Origin: a virus | Reading direction: 5' to 3' (one strand) | DNA length: 64,000 bases | Virus record (IMG/VR): IMGVR_UViG_3300017989_000057 | Coordinates: 96,682 to 160,681 of that record | Shown here: positions 26,414 through 34,758 of the stretch, piece after piece | Layout of the letters: each line of letters begins with the position of its first letter | How positions within the stretch are numbered: the stretch's first letter is position 1 | The notes under the pieces: model-generated | Told to the model about the DNA's origin: nothing | Database searches by the model: none | What the model saw: only the letters and a program-made list of their open reading frames with translations | Position numbers and translations under genes: made by a program

Positions 26414-27297
26414 GGACAGGTTACCGCATTTTGGTCAATGAAATCCCTTGCGACTCCGACCGAAATTGCGTGTGCTAGGTGCGGAACAATCTGGCCATTA
26501 CAAGCTATAGCGACACGGAACGGAATACCTATCATATAATAGTGGCCATCGTATTTCTTAAACAATCCACCCCCACTTGATCCTGGAGTGATTTGTGCCG
26601 TGTTGCCGTAAATGACCCATTCCTTTTCCCCATTGTTGCCAGTGATGATTTGTGATATAATGCCGGTAGTTGGTGATGGAGCATTACCAAGTTGGCAGCC
26701 AATTGCGAAGATTTCATCGAAGACACGTACCTGGCTGAGCATATCGTCGTCTGCGATTTTAGCAACGGAGAACTCGTGTTTCGAACGAAAAGATAATAGT
26801 GCCAAATCATACCGCATGTCTTCGGCGATCACTGTCGCATTGTGTGGGAACCAATCTCGTTCTGTGTGGTTAAAGGCAATGACGCCGCAACCAGTATCGA
26901 TCCTTTCGGACTTTACCTTGCCGGTAATTGAATCAACCCCACGCAAAATAGTAATGAATCTACTGTAGGTGACATGGGCGTTGGTGAGTACCAGATACTC
27001 ACACAATCCATCTGTATCCGTTTCAAGGCGATCGATAATGGTCCCCGAACCACTGCCTTGGCGAGTCTGCACGAAAACCGTGGTGTCTCGCATTTCCCTC
27101 TGTTTCAGTTCAATCTCATCGACTACTGGTGGTAGAACCTTCTTCTCTGTTGTTTCTTCAACTGTTACCTCTGCCGCCTCGACTACTGTGGTTTCTTGTG
27201 TATGATTTTCACCACTCCAGTTCGGGGTCATGGCTACCATACCGATACAGAAAAAAAACATCACGATTGAGACGAAGCAGGCGTTCCATTTACACAT
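26410..27297 (-). CDS. exported trypsin-like (S1/DegP-type) serine protease
   Basis: About 295 residues from ATG 27297, preceded by GAGGGGAG. An N-terminal hydrophobic segment (FVSIVMFFFCIGMVAM) would export or anchor the protein. The catalytic triad is visible as His in VLTNAHV, Asp in MRYDLALL and Ser in TPGSSGGGLF. No PDZ domain follows. It probably acts in the periplasm or at the cell surface, for example on envelope or exclusion targets. Confidence 0.85.
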   Translation of the reverse strand: MCKWNACFVSIVMFFFCIGMVAMTPNWSGENHTQETTVVEAAEVTVEETTEKKVLPPVVDEIELKQREMRDTTVFVQTRQGSGSGTIIDRLETDTDGLCEYLVLTNAHVTYSRFITILRGVDSITGKVKSERIDTGCGVIAFNHTERDWFPHNATVIAEDMRYDLALLSFRSKHEFSVAKIADDDMLSQVRVFDEIFAIGCQLGNAPSPTTGIISQIITGNNGEKEWVIYGNTAQITPGSSGGGLFKKYDGHYYMIGIPFRVAIACNGQIVPHLAHAISVGVARDFIDQNAVTCP

Positions 27298-27317
27298 AAC
27301 TCTAACTCCCCTCGGGA

Positions 27318-27354
27318 AAAGAAAGCGGGGTGACCCCCGACCGAGAGCCACCCC
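27318..27354 (-). terminator. possible intrinsic terminator downstream of the lipoprotein gene
   Basis: Read on the minus strand, GGGGTG and CACCCC can pair around a G/C-rich loop and are followed by CTTTCTTTTCCC. It lies between the lipoprotein stop (27370) and the protease ribosome-binding site. The loop is long, so strength is uncertain. Confidence 0.45.
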
Positions 27355-27369
27355 ACACGTTTTGTCGCA

Positions 27370-27819
27370 TTATCCGGCGAATTCTTCCACGGCTTCGAGT
27401 GCGCCCTCGATAGCCGATGATATCAGGGCTGCGATCAATTCCTGGTCCTCTGTGATATTAAGTTCCGCCGATCGGAGATATCGCTCAATCACATCGATGA
27501 TGGTTAAACCGTAGACTTGATACTTCTGTGGGAGCTTTACACTCACCAGATTCCTCGCGCCAGTAAAGTCTGGCTGACCGGGCACCGCCAAAAGGTCTCT
27601 CAGGGCCACCAAGTACCCCTTGACAACCTCCACATCCTCCGCTGGCATCTTCGCCTCGGTCAAGGCGATTCGAGTCGCCAGCTTGGAGAACATATTGATG
27701 TCGGCCTTTAGTCGAGGAACATTGTCCTGCCACCTGCCGCCGCCACCGAACGTAGCACAACCCGTCATAGGTAGCGATATCGCCACCAACAATACCGAAA
27801 CGATCCACCACTTGCTCAT
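27370..27819 (-). CDS. small lipoprotein
   Basis: 149 residues. The signal peptide WWIVSVLLVAISLPMTGC ends in a clear lipobox (MTGC, Cys21). The mature part begins with a Gly-rich linker and is otherwise helical and acidic. It should be acylated and anchored in the inner or outer membrane. Possible roles are superinfection exclusion or envelope modification; no family recognised. Confidence 0.78.
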   Translation of the reverse strand: MSKWWIVSVLLVAISLPMTGCATFGGGGRWQDNVPRLKADINMFSKLATRIALTEAKMPAEDVEVVKGYLVALRDLLAVPGQPDFTGARNLVSVKLPQKYQVYGLTIIDVIERYLRSAELNITEDQELIAALISSAIEGALEAVEEFAG

Positions 27820-27893
27820 TTTTCCACCTTCCTATTCATCAGGAGACCAACAGACCCGTTAAAGGTTTATACACCGTGGACCGATCACTCTGA

Positions 27894-28211
27894 TCAATCT
27901 CTTTGCCATCTTTCACGACGCCGATCTTTGGCTTGTTTGTTTTCGTTTCCCTCTTTTTGACGACCATACTTCCATGTGCGCTTTGGACGCCGGGGGCCAC
28001 CCTGCTTCACAGCCGAACGATCGACCTGATAGCATTCACTACACTCGACTCTTCCAATCTTTGGATTCGTGTGGACTTCTCTACACTTCCCATGACATCG
28101 CAACTGGTGCCCACCGCCACAGGCACACAAGTCAATCCCAAGCAACCTCTTCAGTCGCTCAATCTTTTTCTGTTCTCTCTTCTTTTTGTTGCGACCTCTC
28201 TCGTTCGCCAT
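27894..28211 (-). CDS. small basic zinc-binding protein
   Basis: 105 residues with very basic ends (GRNKKKREQKKIERLKRLL and KDRRRERWQRD). The middle carries CACGGGHQLRCHGKC and VECSECYQ, enough Cys/His for one or two zinc sites. Likely nucleic-acid-binding. It lies four bases from the sigma factor stop, in the same operon. Confidence 0.65.
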   Translation of the reverse strand: MANERGRNKKKREQKKIERLKRLLGIDLCACGGGHQLRCHGKCREVHTNPKIGRVECSECYQVDRSAVKQGGPRRPKRTWKYGRQKEGNENKQAKDRRRERWQRD

Positions 28212-28214
28212 GAC

Positions 28215-28727
28215 TTACTCCTGCTCCGTTTCGCACTTCTGCCTCATCTTGTCGATCGCCCTACCCTTGATGCGGCAGATCGTGGAAGGGACAACGCCCT
28301 GATCTTGGGATACTTCTCTCATTGTCTTTTCGTCAAAGAACAACCCGGCTATGACTGCACGTTCCTCTTCTGTCAGGCACGCCATCAGTTCTTCTACCAT
28401 GATGCGTGTATCCACATCGGTGTTCGGGCCAGCTATGCTCGACATCGCATCCAGCGACATAATCTGGATGCGCTTGGCTCTGTTCTCCACATTTCTCATG
28501 TGTCGGAAGATTCCGCTCAGACGGCCATGGAAAAATGTGATGAATGACCCGCTGCGCCTGTAGCAGATCATACACCTGAGTAATTCTTCCTCGGCTTGGG
28601 CTTTCAATTCCTCATTTTGTGTGTCGTCTATCCCGATTTGGAAAGCTAGCTTGTGAATCAGCGGAGCATACTGACGACGGGCCAGATCAAAGTATGCTTT
28701 AGTGATGCGACGTTGCCGTTTCATCAT
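28215..28727 (-). CDS. sigma-70-like RNA polymerase sigma factor
   Basis: 170 residues from ATG 28727, which overlaps the ClpP stop. A helical region-2-like part is followed by LTEEERAVIAGLFFDEKTMREVSQDQGVVPSTICRIKGRAIDKM, the region-4 helix-turn-helix pattern of ECF-size sigma factors. It could direct host RNA polymerase to the conserved GAACA-N17-TATAAT sites found in this window, although the TATAAT box also fits the housekeeping sigma. The similarity is clearest in region 4. Confidence 0.72.
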   Translation of the reverse strand: MMKRQRRITKAYFDLARRQYAPLIHKLAFQIGIDDTQNEELKAQAEEELLRCMICYRRSGSFITFFHGRLSGIFRHMRNVENRAKRIQIMSLDAMSSIAGPNTDVDTRIMVEELMACLTEEERAVIAGLFFDEKTMREVSQDQGVVPSTICRIKGRAIDKMRQKCETEQE

Positions 28728-29383
28728 TTCCCAAATCCTTTGCTTACCGCCTGTTCCATGCGTGGTGTCCAGATGCCATCGATCATGCCGACCTTCACAG
28801 CCTGCTGCGGTGACATCCACTTGGTTTCGCTCATTAGCTGTAGCAACTGCTTCGTGGTGACCTTCATTCTCCTGGCAAGAGCAGCCACCTTTCTCTTGTA
28901 GTCCTCTTCGAGATACCCCGTCATCTGGCCATGTCTTTCTATCGAATCTGGGGAACTCTGAATAATCACTGAATGCAACATCATAGACGAGTTGGGCGTT
29001 GCGTATCGATGCCCCTTTGCTCCGAAGGCAGCGATCATTGCGGCCATCGAATGACTCTGGCCGCGAACAATCGTGTGGATAGGACACCGACATGCCAGCA
29101 TTTGATCGATGATGGCATACCCAGAGGCGAGACATCCACCTGGGCTGTTAATGTACATATACACCGGCTCTTTGCGCAAAGAGAATAGTTGTAGGTAGCT
29201 ACAGATGTGTGTGGATGCTATTTCGTTGATTTCACCTACGACCAACAGCCTCCGCGTTCTGACCATGAACTCTTCGACTATCTCATCCAACTGGATCGGC
29301 ATAGCTAGTTCTGGCTCGACAGGGCATTCGGTTTCGGGCTCGCCGCCATTTTTGGGCTTCTCGGTGTAACGACTATACCTCAT
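28724..29383 (-). CDS. clpP: ClpP-like protease, catalytic Asp apparently substituted
   Basis: 219 residues from ATG 29383, preceded by GGAG. YMYINSPGG is the oxyanion-hole region, Ser112 sits in GQSHSMAAM and His137 in MMLHSV. The position of the usual catalytic Asp (ERDFWMS in the family) reads SETKWMS here, so Asp appears to be Thr with a Glu next to it. It may be a weak protease, a ClpR-like regulator of host ClpP, or use the Glu. Overlaps the sigma factor and recombinase genes. Confidence 0.85.
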   Translation of the reverse strand: MRYSRYTEKPKNGGEPETECPVEPELAMPIQLDEIVEEFMVRTRRLLVVGEINEIASTHICSYLQLFSLRKEPVYMYINSPGGCLASGYAIIDQMLACRCPIHTIVRGQSHSMAAMIAAFGAKGHRYATPNSSMMLHSVIIQSSPDSIERHGQMTGYLEEDYKRKVAALARRMKVTTKQLLQLMSETKWMSPQQAVKVGMIDGIWTPRMEQAVSKGFGK

Positions 29384-30257
29384 GTTTTTCTCCAAAGGGG
29401 TGACAACGCCTATGAACTTCCGCAAGTCGATCATGACTAATTGCCAGATAAGTCTGCGTTGTCGATAGGTGTTGATGACCCAGCAGAGCTTGCACGAGTT
29501 CGAGTTCCACACCACGATTCATAAGTGATGTGGCACAACTTCTACGCAACATGTGGGCTGTGGTGTGTTCCACACCAGCCCGACGCGAAAGGGACATCAG
29601 CATATCGCTGACGGCACGGCGGGTCACCCGCTGCCCATTGGATTTTACGAACACAGCTTTGGTGTTGGATCGGCGCTCTGAATCCAAATATGCCCGTATT
29701 GCTTCAACACACCTTGGGGTAGTCGGAACTATTCTCTCACGACTCCCCTTGCCTTTGACTCGTATCTCTCGCCTGGAGAGGTTGATATCGTTGATGTTGA
29801 GTCCACACAATTCAGATACCCGAAGACCACTGTGGTATAGAGTCAAGACAATAGCGACATCGCGGCGAACGTTAGTGGCTCTGCATACGGGTACACGCTT
29901 TTCCACAGTGGCCACAAGAGCATCCACAGCTTCAGGTTCCAGGGCATCTGGTGTTCTCCTGCTGGTACGTACAGAATCAATCATATCCAGGGTGTTGGGG
30001 TCGAGCAGACCGAGACTGATGAGATGATGACACAGGCATCTTACAGACATACACTTACGACGCACCGTAGTCGGCTTCCGCCCACGGTGTCGCAGATTGC
30101 TAAGGAAGGTTTCAATTGATTGGGCAGTCAATTCTTGTGTCCCGATAAAATCAAGGAATTCCTGTGCATCTCTAGTGTACGCTGAAAGCGTCTCCTGTGA
30201 CAAACCAAGCTCAGTGCGGATGTATGTTTCAAAGCCGTCTATAATGGCTGTAGACAT
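29373..30257 (-). CDS. tyrosine recombinase (XerC/D-like integrase family)
   Basis: 294 residues. An N-terminal SAM-like core-binding domain is followed by a catalytic domain with Arg146 (YHSGLRVSEL), Lys near 170 (VKGKGSRER), His235 and Arg238 (AHMLRRS), His261 (LLGHQ) and Tyr270 (TTQTYLAIS). All catalytic residues are present. It may resolve genome multimers or integrate the genome; no attachment site is evident near it. It is transcribed from the promoter at 30275-30303. Confidence 0.9.
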   Translation of the reverse strand: MSTAIIDGFETYIRTELGLSQETLSAYTRDAQEFLDFIGTQELTAQSIETFLSNLRHRGRKPTTVRRKCMSVRCLCHHLISLGLLDPNTLDMIDSVRTSRRTPDALEPEAVDALVATVEKRVPVCRATNVRRDVAIVLTLYHSGLRVSELCGLNINDINLSRREIRVKGKGSRERIVPTTPRCVEAIRAYLDSERRSNTKAVFVKSNGQRVTRRAVSDMLMSLSRRAGVEHTTAHMLRRSCATSLMNRGVELELVQALLGHQHLSTTQTYLAISHDRLAEVHRRCHPFGEKHEV

Positions 30258-30274
30258 CGCAATCCTCTCGTCTT

Positions 30275-30303
30275 ATTATACGCCCAACTCCGACATCTGT
30301 TCC
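30275..30303 (-). promoter_or_regulatory. promoter motif copy 2 (GAACA-N17-TATAAT)
   Basis: Minus-strand GGAACA, 17-base spacer with GTT at positions 10-12 and CG at its end, then TATAAT followed by AAGACG. The recombinase ATG lies 17 bases after the box with GAGAGG as ribosome site, giving a short leader. It marks the start of the recombinase-ClpP-sigma operon. Confidence 0.75.
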
Positions 30304-30322
30304 ACATATTCCATTTTTTTTC

Positions 30323-31147
30323 TTACACCCGACGATGCTTGGATTCGACACCCTCCGTTCCGTCCTCAAGATTGACAATTCCGAGACCGTGGGCAAACAG
30401 CGGGGCTTTATCCTGTAGGATGCGGTAGACCTTAACAGCAAGAGCACGAATTTCAACATCCGCTGCCGGGTTGGCTCGAAGCTCGATCAGGTGTCGGACA
30501 GCCCTGGCGTTCATACTGACGACAATCTTCGTCTCAGTAGCGTTTGGCAGGACCGACCGCGCCGCCTGACGCGCCTTCTTGCGTCGTTCCAACCTGCTTT
30601 CGATATCTCCGTACATCTCAGACAGCTTACCCGTCAGTTCTTCGTAAAGCTCCCTAGACCGCTCGCAGTGCGCGACCCACTTCAGGTAGGAATCCTGGTC
30701 TGTCCTGGCCAACTCTTGGATTGCGGGCGGAACGATGAAGGCGACGTTGGACGAATCCACATACCGCTGACTCAACTGAGAGTACGACGCAATCCGATGT
30801 CGCACCAACTCATGTGTCAGACTTCGAGAAACGTTCCACATCGCAAAGTTGAATGTTGCATGTTCGATGCAGGCCCCATGCCCAACCTCGATCAGATGCT
30901 TGATGTGGTCTTCGTGAGACCTTCCCTTTGCGGTCTCGCCCTGCTTGGGCCACGACTGGTAGCACATGCGCCCGGCAAATTCAACGAGCCACTCTCCGTC
31001 GTCGTCTCCAAGACTCATCATAGATTCGAGCTTCTCCGTAAGCTCTGGCCATTCATACCCGTGTTCCTCAAGGAATCTCATGATTCCATCGATTTCCAAT
31101 ACTGGCTTTCCAACCAATGCAACTTCTGGCTCAGTTACAAAACTCAT
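30323..31147 (-). CDS. thyX: flavin-dependent thymidylate synthase
   Basis: 274 residues from ATG 31147. The ThyX motif RHRxxSxxxxSxRY is present as RHRIASYSQLSQRY at residues 116-129, and MNARAVRHLIELRANP is the second conserved region that binds dUMP and FAD. It makes dTMP from dUMP, complementing the deaminase at 16032. It follows the BrxL-like gene with one base between them. Confidence 0.92.
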   Translation of the reverse strand: MSFVTEPEVALVGKPVLEIDGIMRFLEEHGYEWPELTEKLESMMSLGDDDGEWLVEFAGRMCYQSWPKQGETAKGRSHEDHIKHLIEVGHGACIEHATFNFAMWNVSRSLTHELVRHRIASYSQLSQRYVDSSNVAFIVPPAIQELARTDQDSYLKWVAHCERSRELYEELTGKLSEMYGDIESRLERRKKARQAARSVLPNATETKIVVSMNARAVRHLIELRANPAADVEIRALAVKVYRILQDKAPLFAHGLGIVNLEDGTEGVESKHRRV

Positions 31148-31148
31148 T

Positions 31149-32606
31149 CTATTCTCCCTTGATCTCATAAGACAGCTTAACTCCGCTGAATTCACTCGGC
31201 AGGATCACGGCGAGTTGGTCAACGACCCTCTGCCTCAAATCCACCGCCACATCCAATACCACCTTCAATTCGTCTGGGGTGACCGTCTTGGCCGTCCTGT
31301 GCGGGAACATCAGCTTCAACAAACCAGACCCTATCCGAACCAACGATCGCTGGTTACGCTGAGACATATCACCGAAACACACATTCTCTGTGATCACCGG
31401 CGCATAGTTGCGGTCTCTCATCCGGTGCATGATTTCGCTGACATAATCTGCCATGAATCCAGCACCCTTGGCTAGCTTTGACTCTCTTATCTGAGGTATC
31501 TGCCATCCAGGAATGAATCCATGGATACGGTCAAGGAAAGCACGGTCTTGACTGACTGCTTGTGGCAGCGGAGCAAACAGGCTGCGATACCGAGCGGCCA
31601 CCGCCTTTTTCTGCCTGTCGCAGTCAATGTTGCCAGCGAACATGATGGAACACCCAGACGCAAACTCTGCCGTACCACGCCCGAAGCGTCCACTGTTCAT
31701 GAAGTCTTTGAGCATATCGATGAGATCGCCCTGACCAGACCACTTGTTACCGTTGTGACCACCAGCAAACTCATCGAACATCACCACATCTCGATATCCG
31801 ACCAAGCCCAGTTGACGCCGCAACTTATCGTAGAACAGAGAAGCGACAGTGGTTTGACCACCAGAGACAACGAAGCCATAAGAGCTAAGGGACTGGTAAG
31901 CGAACGTCTTGCCTGTTTCCGGTGGGCCTAGCTCACAGAAATTTACGTTGGCTTCAATGAAGGGCACCAGCCGCACCATATACAACAGTTTCTCTTGGTG
32001 CGACAGAGCTTCGGGGTCAAAGCCGACACTGGTGATCATCAGGTCAAGCCACTCATCGTCTGTGAATCGCTCACGACGCTGAATCCATGTGTCGAGGTTG
32101 ATCCCGGTGATTTGCATAGGTCGGAATTCGGTGACCAGGAATGGGTACAGCTTTTTCCGCATGACGTAGGATTCATCGTACACGATTTTGAAGACACCCC
32201 ACGCCCCGGTTGTCAACAACGTGTCCCCGTACTCGGCTATGAGGTGCGGATTGATCCTGACATACTGGTTACCCAGCGCCGTGACATCAACCCAATATTC
32301 ATCCTTGCCCTCGTCGAACCGACAGCGGATACGACCAATCAGAGTGTATTCGCCTTGCTCCCTGATCCGACTTTTGACCAGTTCCTTTTGGTCCGATTCC
32401 ATGAAGTGATCGGTAAGCAGTTTGCTGATACGTTCCAGGCCGGGGGTTGGGTCTGTCGGGGTGACCATCTCGGAAATCAGGTAGTCCACCACAAATGCCG
32501 GGAGCTTGCGGAATTGCTCGCTGAGACACGCGAGACCTTTGTTTACAATAATTCCACGCTCACTGAAAACAGCGGCGGCTTTGTGTTTTGTCTCGATTCC
32601 GGTCAT
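31149..32606 (-). CDS. brxL: BrxL-like AAA+ ATPase lacking the Lon-like C-terminal domain
   Basis: 485 residues versus roughly 680 for BREX BrxL. Walker A is GPPETGKT (227-234), followed by the BrxL signature GFVVSGGQTTVASLFYDKLRRQLGLVG; Walker B is VVMFDEFAGG, and GRFGRGTAEFASGCSIMFAGN and FLDRIHGFIPGWQIP are further BrxL hallmarks. The N-terminal 150 residues match the BrxL DNA-binding region. The chain ends near FSGVKLSYEIKGE, where full-length BrxL continues into a Lon-like domain. No other BREX gene is in the window. Confidence 0.87.
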   Translation of the reverse strand: MTGIETKHKAAAVFSERGIIVNKGLACLSEQFRKLPAFVVDYLISEMVTPTDPTPGLERISKLLTDHFMESDQKELVKSRIREQGEYTLIGRIRCRFDEGKDEYWVDVTALGNQYVRINPHLIAEYGDTLLTTGAWGVFKIVYDESYVMRKKLYPFLVTEFRPMQITGINLDTWIQRRERFTDDEWLDLMITSVGFDPEALSHQEKLLYMVRLVPFIEANVNFCELGPPETGKTFAYQSLSSYGFVVSGGQTTVASLFYDKLRRQLGLVGYRDVVMFDEFAGGHNGNKWSGQGDLIDMLKDFMNSGRFGRGTAEFASGCSIMFAGNIDCDRQKKAVAARYRSLFAPLPQAVSQDRAFLDRIHGFIPGWQIPQIRESKLAKGAGFMADYVSEIMHRMRDRNYAPVITENVCFGDMSQRNQRSLVRIGSGLLKLMFPHRTAKTVTPDELKVVLDVAVDLRQRVVDQLAVILPSEFSGVKLSYEIKGE

Positions 32607-32616
32607 TGGTTTTCTC

Positions 32617-32874
32617 CTACAGGCCCAAAAGTGCTAGCGCATCCGAGCGCTGCACCATCGACTCTTCCTCAACAGGCTCAGGAACCGCCGTATTTGGCGT
32701 TCTCGTGGCCTCTGCTGGATTTGCCAGACAAGATAGGTGTACGGCACCCACCAGTCCCTCTGACGCCCCTGAGTAGCTACAATCGCTTTCTCCGTGACCG
32801 TCGCACTCCATCTGGCTACCCCAGAATACTTGTTCCCCAGGCTTTATTTTTTGACGGCAGACCAGACATTCCAT
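32617..32874 (-). CDS. small zinc-binding protein
   Basis: 85 residues from ATG 32874. MECLVCRQKIKPGEQVFW then CDGHGESDC and HLSCLAN give two CxxC-like pairs plus His, typical of a short zinc finger. The C-terminal third is acidic and probably disordered. It lies ten bases upstream of the BrxL-like start, so it is probably co-expressed with it. Function unknown. Confidence 0.6.
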   Translation of the reverse strand: MECLVCRQKIKPGEQVFWGSQMECDGHGESDCSYSGASEGLVGAVHLSCLANPAEATRTPNTAVPEPVEEESMVQRSDALALLGL

Positions 32875-33250
32875 TTTTGAGCCCTCCGCGCGCACCGCCG
32901 TTTTTTTTCTATACTGTTCTTGAATTCCTATCTGCTGGAATCTTCGATTCGGAGCACTGTATCGAATTGCTTCGACTAGAACCAATCACATCCTGTCTAC
33001 CAGTTAGTAAATCATTGGTAATATCAGCGCTAGACGAGGAAATGTATGGGTTGTTAGAATAGTCAAGCACATCTGTACGGTGGTTAGTCAAGACCATCGC
33101 TCCGATTCGATGACCTGTTGCGCTGGCGATCCGATACGAAAGAAAACTATGATACTCTGTAAGTATAGAGAGTCCAAAATCGCAAAAGCGCTCCAAAAAA
33201 ATCGTGAAAATCTTTTTTTTATCTGATATCTAACATAATTTAAGCTATTA
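32875..33250 (-). promoter_or_regulatory. intergenic region, possible promoter for the BrxL-ThyX operon
   Basis: 376 bases without a convincing gene. On the minus strand TTGGAC (33172-33177) and TATCAT (33149-33154) are 17 bases apart, a plausible but weak sigma-70 promoter reading toward 32874. Runs of A and T occur at 32900-32910 and near 33200-33220. A weak open frame with a TTG start exists here but has no ribosome site and no recognisable product. Confidence 0.35.
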
Positions 33251-33865
33251 TTATTGATTGTCAATTTTAGCTTTAGTTTTGTGTGTCAAAGACCTTTTGA
33301 TGGACCATCCTGCTTTTAGGCGATATAGGATAGTTTGTATTGAAAGTCCTGTTTCTCTCGACCACTCGGAAACAGTTTGTTTTTTATTGTTGAATGTAAT
33401 CCAGCGATTATTTCTTTTGTTTCTACTCTGCTCCAGCATAGTTGACCACTTACAATTTTCTGGGCAATAATGTCCATTATTATCAATTCGATCTATTGTG
33501 TGTCGAGATGTTGGTGGCAAACCCATGTCGGCCAAGAAGTTGACGAATTTTTTCCATCTATCACACACTACGATTCCACGACCACCGTAGTTGGAATAAT
33601 GTCTATGCTTTTTATTAGTGCATCTTTGAATCATTAATGACCATGCTTTATAGATTTTTGATGATTGTTTGTTTTTTGAATGGCCGTGTTTCACGCGATT
33701 ACAACCACAACTTGTTGATAAACCCATCTTCAATTTGCTAGACTGAACAATTGTTGTGTTACCGCAATCACATATACATAACCATAGTACGTGACGGTTA
33801 CTGGCGGTTCCAGCCCTTTTTATCACTGTCAGTTTACCAAATCTAAGATTTTTTAGATTCAACAT
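33251..33865 (-). CDS. HNH-type homing endonuclease (zinc-ribbon/HNH phage family)
   Basis: 204 residues, AT-rich. An N-terminal treble of Cys (LWLCICDCGN, STSCGCNR) forms a zinc module. SNYGGRGIVVCDRW, FLADMGLPP and IDRIDNNGHYCPENCKW are the hallmark of a free-standing phage HNH family. The C-terminus carries an HTH-like segment (TVSEWSRETGLSIQTILYRL). It is the paralogue of the gene at 37523-38182. Confidence 0.85.
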   Translation of the reverse strand: MLNLKNLRFGKLTVIKRAGTASNRHVLWLCICDCGNTTIVQSSKLKMGLSTSCGCNRVKHGHSKNKQSSKIYKAWSLMIQRCTNKKHRHYSNYGGRGIVVCDRWKKFVNFLADMGLPPTSRHTIDRIDNNGHYCPENCKWSTMLEQSRNKRNNRWITFNNKKQTVSEWSRETGLSIQTILYRLKAGWSIKRSLTHKTKAKIDNQ

Positions 33866-33877
33866 GAGGTATTCCAG

Positions 33878-34369
33878 CTAAGAAACAGTGTTTCCTAACA
33901 GGGTGCGCAGCGCATCACGGTTAGCGAGCGTGTCGTCTCGTCCCATGTTGTCGATGATCAACTTTCCGTCGAGATGGTCAATTTCGTGTTGCCAAATCCT
34001 GGTTGTGTTTCCATCTCCTATAAATCTCAGCGGCTTACCATTGAGACCCTCGCCAGCCAAGGTTGACGATGTTGCCCTCTGTAGCGTTACGTTCACCTTT
34101 GGCAACGATAGACATCCTTCTGTTGATTCGATGCAACCGCTGACACAACTCAGCATGGGATTCCAGATTGCCTGATCCTGCCCGTCGTGGCTCCAGACGA
34201 ACATGCGGATGTTGAGACCGACTTGGGGAGCAGCTAGCCCGACCCCACGGTTCTTACGCATGATTTTCCACATCTTGGCTGCGAGGCGAGCCCTATCTTC
34301 CTGCGACTGTTTTGGTGCTTCGACGCAGGTGGCCAATAATCTCGGGTCTGGGTAGTAGACTAATCGCAT
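33878..34369 (-). CDS. def: peptide deformylase
   Basis: 163 residues from ATG 34369. All three PDF motifs are present: GVGLAAPQVG, EGCLSLP (Cys metal ligand) and WQHEIDHLDG (His ligands and catalytic Glu). It removes the formyl group from N-terminal methionine of new proteins. The C-terminal tail after motif 3 is short, as in phage deformylases. Its start overlaps the end of the previous gene (ATGCGATTAG). Confidence 0.93.
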   Translation of the reverse strand: MRLVYYPDPRLLATCVEAPKQSQEDRARLAAKMWKIMRKNRGVGLAAPQVGLNIRMFVWSHDGQDQAIWNPMLSCVSGCIESTEGCLSLPKVNVTLQRATSSTLAGEGLNGKPLRFIGDGNTTRIWQHEIDHLDGKLIIDNMGRDDTLANRDALRTLLGNTVS

Positions 34370-34593
34370 TTCGCTTCCTCCAACAGATGCACTCCGAACC
34401 ACTTGGACGAATGGCGGTAGAGATCAAGCCAGTCCTGGAATTGCTCATCGCTTGCTTTTGCGTCTGGCAACTCAAGCTCAGACACCGGACCAAACCACAG
34501 TTGCCGGAATACGTCTGATATCTCGCAGTGACGAACCTCGACTGTGGTATCGCCGAGACGACATCTAACGACTGTCGGGATCAGATCGTCCAT
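34360..34593 (-). CDS. hypothetical protein
   Basis: 77 residues from ATG 34593. Acidic, one Cys pair not close together, with Trp-rich segments (FRQLWFGPVSE, FQDWLDLYRHSSKWF). No family recognised. It overlaps the deformylase start and the gene upstream, so it is part of the same operon. Confidence 0.55.
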   Translation of the reverse strand: MDDLIPTVVRCRLGDTTVEVRHCEISDVFRQLWFGPVSELELPDAKASDEQFQDWLDLYRHSSKWFGVHLLEEAKCD

Positions 34594-34747
34594 TGCTTTC
34601 CTTCCTTGCAAGTAGCGTGCCAGTGATTCTTTTTGCGGCACTGCCTATCAGAAGTTTTGTTATCGGACCATGAGCGCGTATTGTTTCGCGCAGGCTACCG
34701 ACTACGATTCTGTTAATCCGTTGTTTCTCTGTTTCCTTTCTGCCCAT
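34565..34747 (-). CDS. hypothetical small basic protein
   Basis: 60 residues, ATG at 34747, overlapping the next gene by 29 bases. Basic and helical (RINRIVVGSLRETIRAHGPITKLLIGSAAKR). No recognised motif; the coding call rests on spacing and frame. Confidence 0.45.
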   Translation of the reverse strand: MGRKETEKQRINRIVVGSLRETIRAHGPITKLLIGSAAKRITGTLLARKESNGRSDPDSR

Positions 34748-34758
34748 GCCTCACCATC

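Noticed and set aside
31995-33062. Long open frame of about 355 codons on the plus strand
   Set aside because: It lies opposite the BrxL-like gene and the intergenic region, has no ribosome site or recognisable protein pattern, and the minus strand carries clear BrxL motifs.
32909-33196. Open frame of 95 codons on the minus strand in the intergenic region
   Set aside because: It starts with TTG, lacks a ribosome site and encodes low-complexity Ser/Asn-rich sequence; the interval looks regulatory.
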